Assembly: GCA_023435925.1 (NCBI GenBank)
Contig: JAEZLF010000124.1
Coordinates: 1 to 27,569, forward strand
Length of the DNA: 27,569 bases
Reading direction: 5' to 3'
Origin: Bacillota bacterium
Lineage (GTDB): Bacteria; Bacillota; Clostridia; Acetivibrionales; DTU013
A program made the translations under genes and the position numbers. Positions 23,148 to 27,569 of the stretch are shown here, one piece after another; the stretch's first letter is position 1; each line of letters starts with the position of its first letter. The notes beneath the pieces are model-generated. The model did not search any database and was not told where the DNA came from. It worked only from the letters and a program-made list of their open reading frames with translations.

Positions 23148-24110
23148 TTAATCCCTTTGTGTAAAGAGTGTGCTGATGGAAATATCTCCATAAATTCTTT
23201 CAATGGCTTCCGCAAATATAGCCGCTACAGAAAGCGCTGTTATTTTTCCTGTTGGCTTGTTCTTTGGCAGCGGGATGGTATTGAGTGTAACCAGTTCTTT
23301 AATACAGGATTGCTCTATCCTGTCGCAGGCCGGACCTGAAAGAACACCATGAGTACAGCAGGCATATACTTCCTTGGCACCCATCTCAAGCAGCGCATTA
23401 GCTCCATTGACGATGGTACCCGCCGTATCTATCAGGTCATCGATCAGAACCACTTTCTTATTGTTGACATCACCAACTATGTTCATAATCTCACTTACAT
23501 TGGCCTTCGGCCTTCTTTTATCAATGATGGCGATGGGAATATCAAGCCTTTCGGCAAACTTTCTTGTACGGGTAACGCTTCCAACATCAGGTGATACCGC
23601 CACTACATCATCTACCCGCTCGAATTTTTCTGCAAAATAGGATGCCATTACCGGCACACCCAGTAAATGATCCACCGGAATATCGAAGAAACCTTGGAGC
23701 TGCGGTGTATGCAGATCCATTGTTAAAACCCGGTCTGCTCCGGCTGTCGTGATCAGATTTGCAACAAGCTTTGCGGAAATCGGATCCCTTGCTCTTGCCT
23801 TCCTGTCCTGCCGTGCATATCCATAGTACGGTATAACCGCCGTTATCCTGCCTGCGGATGCTCTTCTCAGTGCATCCATAATGATGAGGAGTTCTACCAG
23901 ATTGTCATTTACAGGTGTGCATGTTGATTGGATAACAAAAACATCAGAACCTCTGACTACTTCACCTATGTTGATTGCGGATTCACCATCGCTGAACGTA
24001 CCTACCGTCGCGATGCCAAGAGGCAAACCAATCTTTTCAGCGATTTCTTCGGCCAAAGCCCGGTTGGAATTTCCTGCAAAAATTTTAATATCCTTACCGT
24101 GCAGATTCAT
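23148..24110 (-). CDS. prs: Ribose-phosphate pyrophosphokinase (PRPP synthetase)
   Basis: Makes PRPP from ribose 5-phosphate and ATP for purine, pyrimidine, histidine, tryptophan and NAD synthesis. The 320-residue product has FAGNSNRALAEEIAEKIG, TFSDGE, YYGYARQDRKARARDPISAKL with the flexible-loop ATP-binding residues, MDLHTPQLQGFFDIPVDHL, and the PRPP loop VVLIDDLIDTAGTI near 217-230. Length is normal for class I enzymes. The ATG at 24110 follows AAAAGGAG. PRPP is both substrate of the hpt enzyme and the effector of PurR encoded nearby. Confidence 0.98.
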   Translation of the reverse strand: MNLHGKDIKIFAGNSNRALAEEIAEKIGLPLGIATVGTFSDGESAINIGEVVRGSDVFVIQSTCTPVNDNLVELLIIMDALRRASAGRITAVIPYYGYARQDRKARARDPISAKLVANLITTAGADRVLTMDLHTPQLQGFFDIPVDHLLGVPVMASYFAEKFERVDDVVAVSPDVGSVTRTRKFAERLDIPIAIIDKRRPKANVSEIMNIVGDVNNKKVVLIDDLIDTAGTIVNGANALLEMGAKEVYACCTHGVLSGPACDRIEQSCIKELVTLNTIPLPKNKPTGKITALSVAAIFAEAIERIYGDISISTLFTQRD

Positions 24111-24137
24111 TTTTTTGCTCCTTTTGTTATGTTATAT

Positions 24138-24893
24138 TTATATCCTTATTTTGTTTTTATTAATCCGTTTCTCCATAATATCTGTAAGCAGTTGCAGCTG
24201 CTGCCTGTCATTTACACCAAGCACCTCGTCAGAATCCGCTGCCTTATATACACCCACTTTATAGTCATTTGACAGCATGATTTCAAGCGTATCAGTAAGA
24301 TAGTATTCTTTTTGATCATTATTGTTAGTCAAAAGTTTTATGACCTCCGCCAACTCCTTCGATGAAAAAACATACATCCCCGAATTTATTTCCTTTACGG
24401 CTCTTTCACTTTCACTTGCGTCACGGTGTTCGACGATTTTTTTGAAATCACCTTCATCATTCCGGATGATCCGTCCATAACCAAATGGATTTTGTATGTC
24501 TGCAGAGATAACGACGGCTTGATAACCGCCATTTTTCAAATATTCAATTGCATTTGAAATTGTACCTGAAGAAATGAGCGGTGCATCTCCGCATAATACC
24601 AAGGTATACCCTTTCCCGCTGCTATAATAAGAATAGGCCTGCCGTACGGCATGTCCCGTGCCAAGACGCTGTTCCTGCAATACATACTCAATCCGGTCTC
24701 CCATGTATTCCCTGACCTGCTCGGCCTTATGCCCGACAATAGCCACACATTTATCAACACCTGCATCACGTGCTGCCTCGTAGACCCATTCAATCATTGC
24801 CTTGCCACAAAGCTCATGTATGACCTTTGCTTTATCTGATTGCATTCTCTTACCCTCACCTGCTGCAAGAATAAGAGCAGTTACCTGTATCAT
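24138..24893 (-). CDS. glmU: GlmU-like N-acetylglucosamine-1-phosphate uridyltransferase, pyrophosphorylase domain only
   Basis: Nucleotidyltransferase that should make UDP-GlcNAc from GlcNAc-1-phosphate and UTP. The 251-residue product has the Rossmann-like domain with LAAGEGKRM (9-17), LQEQRLGTGHAVRQA, LCGDAPLI, GYGRIIR and EINSGMYVF, and ends shortly after the VLGVNDRQQL segment that closes this domain in GlmU. The left-handed beta-helix acetyltransferase half (about 200 residues) is absent: the stop is 27 bp from the prs start and nothing resembling hexapeptide repeats is present. The ATG at 24893 follows AAGGAG; a longer frame back to 25043 is translation of repeat copy 3. Position before prs matches Bacillus gcaD. 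Because it is half a GlmU, the acetyltransferase must be encoded elsewhere. Confidence 0.9.
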   Translation of the reverse strand: MIQVTALILAAGEGKRMQSDKAKVIHELCGKAMIEWVYEAARDAGVDKCVAIVGHKAEQVREYMGDRIEYVLQEQRLGTGHAVRQAYSYYSSGKGYTLVLCGDAPLISSGTISNAIEYLKNGGYQAVVISADIQNPFGYGRIIRNDEGDFKKIVEHRDASESERAVKEINSGMYVFSSKELAEVIKLLTNNNDQKEYYLTDTLEIMLSNDYKVGVYKAADSDEVLGVNDRQQLQLLTDIMEKRINKNKIRI

Positions 24894-24911
24894 TTTTAGA
24901 TACTCCTTTTT

Positions 24912-25043
24912 CATTTCCAATGGGGGCAAGCCCCCATACCCCCTCGCTGCGGGTAAAATGAATTCACCCTGCGCTACACTTCGTGCGCCACGCTTTAGCG
25001 TGGCGTATGAACAACGTCTGTGGGAGCCTGTGGCGTTGTTCAT
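24912..25043 (-). repeat. Dispersed multi-hairpin repeat, copy 3 (upstream of glmU)
   Basis: On the minus strand it opens with terminal hairpin TGAACAACG...CGTTGTTCA, whose loop contains CACAGGCTCCCACA. It continues with CGCCACGC-TAAA-GCGTGGCG, GGGTGAATTCATTTTACCC and ATGGGGGCTTGCCCCCAT. The third stem carries T-A where the other copies have C-G, a compensatory change, and the second stem is one pair longer than in the others. It ends 19 bp before the glmU start and abuts its Shine-Dalgarno. The 285 bp gap from glmU to spoVG holds this copy and the spoVG terminator, and otherwise nothing I can name. Confidence 0.92.
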
Positions 25044-25141
25044 ACTTAGGAATATATTCTCTCACTCTTTCTGTAATTTTTCAATATTAAAAATAGCCAA
25101 GTTTTCAATGAAACTATCTGCTTAATATTACATATAAAATT

Positions 25142-25177
25142 AAAAAGACACTTTTTTCTATAAAGTGCCTTTTTTTA
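25142..25177 (-). terminator. Intrinsic terminator of spoVG
   Basis: The minus strand reads AAAAAGGCACTTT, a short A-rich loop, AAAGTGTCTTTTT, starting directly after the spoVG stop. The stem of about 12 bp with flanking A- and T-runs is a strong terminator and makes spoVG monocistronic. Confidence 0.9.
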
Positions 25178-25178
25178 T

Positions 25179-25445
25179 CTATTCTTCAGCAGTTGTTGTT
25201 GATATGTATTTATCAAGTATTGCTTTCTGAATTTTATCCCGTGTAACAGCATTGATCGGGTGCGCAATATCCTTAAACTCCCCGTCGGGTGTCTTTCTGC
25301 TGGGCATTGCAATGAACAGGCCGCTCTGGCTTTCTATGACTTTGATGTCATGTACAACAAACTCATTGTCGAAAGTCACAGATACGACTGCTTTCATTTT
25401 TCCCTCAACGTCAATCTTTCTTATGCGGACATCCGTAATCTCCAT
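25179..25445 (-). CDS. spoVG: SpoVG, RNA-binding regulator of septation and sporulation
   Basis: Small conserved protein affecting asymmetric septation and, in several Firmicutes, acting as a nucleic-acid-binding regulator. The 88-residue product MEITDVRIRKIDVEGKMKAV... has the family blocks ALVS-like VSVTFDNEFVVHDIKVIE and GLFIAMPSRKTPDGEFKDIAHPI, which are nearly invariant in SpoVG. The ATG at 25445 follows GGAAGGTGG. It is flanked by a sigma-H promoter and its own terminator, with repeat copies on both sides in opposite orientation. The Bacillus yabJ gene normally between purR and spoVG is missing. Confidence 0.98.
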   Translation of the reverse strand: MEITDVRIRKIDVEGKMKAVVSVTFDNEFVVHDIKVIESQSGLFIAMPSRKTPDGEFKDIAHPINAVTRDKIQKAILDKYISTTTAEE

Positions 25446-25482
25446 GATCTGCTACCACCTTCCGTTATGTAATGTACCATAT

Positions 25483-25511
25483 ATATTCTATATAAATAAT
25501 CTTTTTCCTTC
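25483..25511 (-). promoter_or_regulatory. Sigma-H promoter of spoVG
   Basis: The minus strand has GAAGGAAAA (25503-25511), an 11 bp spacer and ATAGAATAT (25483-25491). Every defined position of the sigma-H consensus (RNAGGAWWW and RNNGAATWW) is matched with correct spacing. Bacillus spoVG is the classic sigma-H gene, so this is a strong call. Confidence 0.85.
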
Positions 25512-25536
25512 TTTTTTCTTACAATTTTACGAATTT

Positions 25537-25640
25537 ATGAACAACGCCACGTTTAGGCGTGGCGCAGGTCGTGTAGCGCAGGGCAAATTCATTTTGCCCG
25601 AAGCGCTGGGGTATGGGGGCTTGCCCCCATTGGAAATTGA
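25537..25640 (+). repeat. Dispersed multi-hairpin repeat, copy 4 (reduced terminal hairpin)
   Basis: In this orientation the sense strand is plus. ATGAACAAC runs straight into CGCCACG/CGTGGCG, so the terminal hairpin is reduced to one arm. GGGCAAATTCATTTTGCCC and ATGGGGGCTTGCCCCCAT follow, then the tail GGAAATTGAAC. The linker has GAAGCGCTGGGGT where others have GAGCGAGGGGGT. It is directly followed by copy 5. With copy 5 it fills most of the 328 bp gap between spoVG and purR. Confidence 0.92.
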
Positions 25641-25770
25641 ACAACGTCACAGGCTCCCACAAACGTTGTTCAAACGCCACGTTTAGGCGTGGTGCACGAA
25701 GTGTAGCGCAGGGCAAATTCATTTTGCCCGGAGCGAGGGGGTATGGGGGCTTGCCCCCATTGAAAATTGA
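25637..25770 (+). repeat. Dispersed multi-hairpin repeat, copy 5 (tandem with copy 4)
   Basis: The plus strand carries the complete element. Terminal hairpin TTGAACAACGT...ACGTTGTTCAA (25637-25673) encloses the same CACAGGCTCCCACA loop as copy 3; then come CGCCACG/CGTGGCG, GGGCAAATTCATTTTGCCC, ATGGGGGCTTGCCCCCAT and the tail ending AAAATTGA. It finishes three bases from the purR stop codon. Copies 4 and 5 overlap by about four bases at TTGA. Confidence 0.93.
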
Positions 25771-25773
25771 ACA

Positions 25774-26589
25774 CTACTCCATGTGGGTCGGGGCAATTCG
25801 GACAACAGCCTTACCCTCGTCAACACCCTGGAGTGTTAACAGGGAGAACCAGTCATCCACAAGCTTCTTTGAGGGCTCTTCTGTCTGTACAAGTACACCG
25901 ATTCCTGCAACCTCGCTGTCAAACTCTCTTGCAAGCTCTAAAATGCCCTTAGCCGTACCTCCGCCCTTCATAAAATCATCGATAAAAAGCAGCTTTGAGT
26001 TACGTTTCAAGGAGCGCATCGGCAGTACCATTGTCTGAATCTTCTGAGAAGAGCCGGAAATATAGTTGATATTAACGGAAGCACCATCTGTTGCTTCATT
26101 ATAATGTCTGACAATAATCAGTGGTACATTCAGGAATTTAGCTGTAATAAACGCAAGAGGAATACCTCTGGTCTCCACTGTTATAACGTAGTCAATATTT
26201 TTATCATAGAATTGACCGGCGAATACTCTTCCGATATCTGATATGATCTGCGGGCTATAAATAATATCCAGCATATATAAATATCCACCCGGCAAAATCC
26301 TCTCCTTGTGTGAGAGCTCATTGCTGAGCGTTTCTGCCAGTTTGCGCGTGTTAGCTTCCGAAGATAGGGGAAGATAACGCACACCACCTGAGGCACCTGT
26401 TATTGTCTCAATAGTACCTATACCATACCTTTCGAGAGTACCTCTAATGATATCAATGTCCTCGCTGATGGAGGATTTTGCACTATTCAGCAACTCTGTG
26501 AATTCACCCAGCGTAAACACTTTTCCGGGCGAATCACATAATATTCGCTGTAATACGGATATTCTTTCGCTTCTTTGAAGCTTTTCCAT
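25774..26589 (-). CDS. purR: Purine operon repressor PurR (Bacillus type)
   Basis: PRPP-responsive repressor of purine synthesis and transport genes, unrelated to the LacI-type E. coli PurR. The 271-residue product has an N-terminal winged-helix domain (about 1-72) with SAKSSISEDIDIIR and a C-terminal phosphoribosyltransferase-like domain with the PRPP motif LLFIDDFMKGGGTAKG near 198-213. Length is close to the Bacillus protein. The ATG at 26589 is chosen over an in-frame GTG and ATG at 26598 and 26595 because it fits the family N-terminus and leaves a GAGTGA ribosome site upstream. The promoter contains a PurBox pair, so it is probably self-regulated. Confidence 0.96.
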   Translation of the reverse strand: MEKLQRSERISVLQRILCDSPGKVFTLGEFTELLNSAKSSISEDIDIIRGTLERYGIGTIETITGASGGVRYLPLSSEANTRKLAETLSNELSHKERILPGGYLYMLDIIYSPQIISDIGRVFAGQFYDKNIDYVITVETRGIPLAFITAKFLNVPLIIVRHYNEATDGASVNINYISGSSQKIQTMVLPMRSLKRNSKLLFIDDFMKGGGTAKGILELAREFDSEVAGIGVLVQTEEPSKKLVDDWFSLLTLQGVDEGKAVVRIAPTHME

Positions 26590-26625
26590 AAACATCACTC
26601 ATTTTCTACAGATTCATTTTACACA

Positions 26626-26681
26626 ATTATATCACAAATCCCGAATGTTTTAATACTTTTTTTAATTATCGTTCGGGTTTA
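26626..26681 (-). promoter_or_regulatory. purR promoter with inverted PurBox pair
   Basis: The minus strand has TAAACCCGAACGAT (26668-26681) and, in inverted orientation, a second box whose complement reads CAAATCCCGAATGT (26635-26648). The CGAA cores are about 32 bp apart. Downstream is a perfect TATAAT (26626-26631) with ATTAAA 17 bp upstream, so the second box lies between -35 and -10. Paired inverted CGAA boxes are the operator of Bacillus PurR. Binding here would block polymerase, giving autoregulation. Confidence 0.8.
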
Positions 26682-26713
26682 TCTGTTTCATTTATTTTAA
26701 AATTTTAAACGCT

Positions 26714-26741
26714 AAAAAAGGATGCCACATTTGGCACCCTC
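26714..26741 (-). terminator. Intrinsic terminator after the MFS gene
   Basis: The minus strand has GGGTGCCA-AATG-TGGCATCC (8 bp with one G-T pair, 4-base loop) followed by TTTTTT. It ends the transporter transcript and insulates purR. Confidence 0.9.
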
Positions 26742-26750
26742 CTGTTAGGT

Positions 26751-26790
26751 AATCATTTGTAATCATTTATAGTCATTTACAATCATTCGC
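26751..26790. repeat. Four tandem 10 bp repeats in the 3' region of the MFS gene
   Basis: The plus strand reads aatcatttgt, aatcatttat, agtcatttac, aatcattcgc in exact 10 bp register. The core aRTCATTt is kept in every unit. One repeat per helical turn would put all copies on one DNA face. It lies between the transporter stop and its terminator. Function unknown. Confidence 0.75.
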
Positions 26791-26848
26791 ACAGTGCGAC
26801 CAGAGTACATCCGGTGAACAAAGACGGAAAATTGTCAATAAATCTGGC

Positions 26849-27568
26849 TCATACTTTGAGTTTAGGGTTCTTGAGAAAGAATGTAACCACTGCTCCGACA
26901 AATGCACCGACAGCAGCAACGATAAACGGGATGGTAAAGCCTCCGGTCAAGTCCTTAAAGTAGCCGGCCACATACGACGAAGCTACAGCACCGACGCCAA
27001 ATCCAAGAAGCACCATTCCATAGTTCACACCCATGTTCTTTGTACCGAAGAAATCGGCTGTCAAAGCGGGGAATACACCAAGAAAACCGCCATAAGAGAA
27101 TCCGACAATTGCGATCAGCACAAGAATCAGGTACATCTTCGCTGCTGCAACAAACAGGATGCTCACACCGGCAACCAAAAGCAATAGAAGCAATGTATTC
27201 TTTCTTCCCAGCTTGTCTGAAACCCAACCCCAGAATAGCCTTCCAAAGGAGTTAAATCCGGATATAACCATCACACCTGCAGTTGCTACCGCATCGGATA
27301 ACCCGCCTGATACACCCAATACTTTTGCAAAAGGGATGACCATAAGTCCTGCAGCACTGGCCAGCATCAAAGTGATGGTCACCATATAAAACTGAGGTGT
27401 ACGAAGCACTTGTAATGGTGTAAAGTCTTGGACATGAGCAGTACCGGCCTTTTTTACAGGAGGTGTCCATCCCTCTGGCTTATAACCCTCGGGAGGACTT
27501 TCAATAAAGAATGCCCCAATAAATGTTACGACCACAAATATTGCTGCGAACCACTTAAATGTTGGCAT
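26849..27568 (-). CDS. OFA-family MFS transporter (oxalate/formate antiporter-like), C-terminal part
   Basis: The C-terminal 239 residues of a major facilitator transporter; the gene continues past the right edge, so the first half (about 170-190 residues) and the start are outside. About six membrane helices are visible, with the MFS motif A in the middle loop (GWVSDKLGRKN) and OFA-like segments LQVLRTPQFYMV, GFSYGGFLGVFPALTADFFG and NMGVNYGMVLLGFGVGA. A cytoplasmic loop with EGWTPP precedes LRTPQFY, as in this family. The methionine at the very edge is probably internal. OFA members exchange small monocarboxylates or dicarboxylates such as oxalate, formate or lactate; the substrate cannot be told from this part. 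Confidence 0.88.
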   Translation of the reverse strand: MPTFKWFAAIFVVVTFIGAFFIESPPEGYKPEGWTPPVKKAGTAHVQDFTPLQVLRTPQFYMVTITLMLASAAGLMVIPFAKVLGVSGGLSDAVATAGVMVISGFNSFGRLFWGWVSDKLGRKNTLLLLLLVAGVSILFVAAAKMYLILVLIAIVGFSYGGFLGVFPALTADFFGTKNMGVNYGMVLLGFGVGAVASSYVAGYFKDLTGGFTIPFIVAAVGAFVGAVVTFFLKNPKLKV

Positions 27569-27569
27569 A

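Noticed and set aside
23129..23215. Longer Pth start at 23215
   Set aside because: It would overlap prs and precede a good GGAGG-TTG start that gives the family N-terminus.
24894..25043. N-terminal extension of GlmU by 50 codons
   Set aside because: The extension is translation of repeat copy 3 (GGLPPLE-type sequence); the AAGGAG site just before 24893 marks the real start.
25537..25770. CRISPR array from tandem copies 4 and 5
   Set aside because: Only two long units with internal hairpins and no regular short repeat/spacer pattern; no cas genes nearby.
25252..26038. Plus-strand frames through the spoVG-purR gap (25252-25686, 25613-26038)
   Set aside because: They run through the repeat copies and antisense to spoVG or purR; similar peptides arise from every repeat copy in one frame, so they reflect the repeat and not a protein.

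Overview
The window is a dense, one-directional stretch of a spore-forming Firmicute (class Clostridia) chromosome. All recognised protein genes are on the minus strand, so transcription runs right to left. The evidence for the organism is spoIIE, spoVT, spoVG, a SigI/RsgI pair, Bacillus-type PurR, c-di-AMP phosphodiesterase GdpP, and gene order shared with Bacillus subtilis: purR-spoVG-glmU-prs-pth-mfd-spoVT on the right, and pieces of spoIIE...tilS-hpt-ftsH and gdpP-rplI-dnaB on the left. SigI/RsgI together with the general look of the proteins suggests the cellulolytic clostridia (Acetivibrio/Ruminiclostridium-like), but that placement is an inference.

Layout from the right (upstream) end: an OFA-family MFS transporter cut by the window edge; purR with a PurBox pair in its own promoter; spoVG with a sigma-H type promoter and its own terminator; a glmU-like gene that lacks the acetyltransferase half; prs, pth and mfd (pth and mfd overlap at ATGA); a membrane-anchored parvulin foldase; spoVT with a sigma-G-like promoter; sigI-rsgI; spoIIE; a small tail-anchored protein of unknown role; rpsF-ssb-rpsR; an intergenic stretch with a possible plus-strand small ORF and strong hairpins; pheA; then an apparent operon of mazG-like, gdpP, rplI, dnaB, tilS and hpt (several overlaps); ftsH with its own promoter; and a SAM-I riboswitch at the left edge that controls a gene outside the window. 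Several starts are non-ATG (TTG for ftsH, spoVT, prsA and pth; GTG for dnaB), chosen on Shine-Dalgarno position and family length.

The feature no ordinary annotation explains is a dispersed multi-hairpin element of about 105-135 bp (232 bp in its expanded copy), present five times (125-356, 6249-6375, 24912-25043, 25537-25640, 25637-25770), always between genes. It has up to four hairpins in fixed order. One stem shows a compensatory C-G to T-A change between copies, and the terminal hairpin carries a variable loop. In copy 1 that loop has grown to about 110 nt and can fold into a pseudoknot. One copy supplies the stop codon of gdpP, two copies flank spoVG in opposite orientation to a third, and one lies 15 bp upstream of the SAM riboswitch, so it must overlap or sit downstream of that promoter. 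It looks like a small non-autonomous mobile element or a repeated structured RNA; I do not recognise it as a named family.
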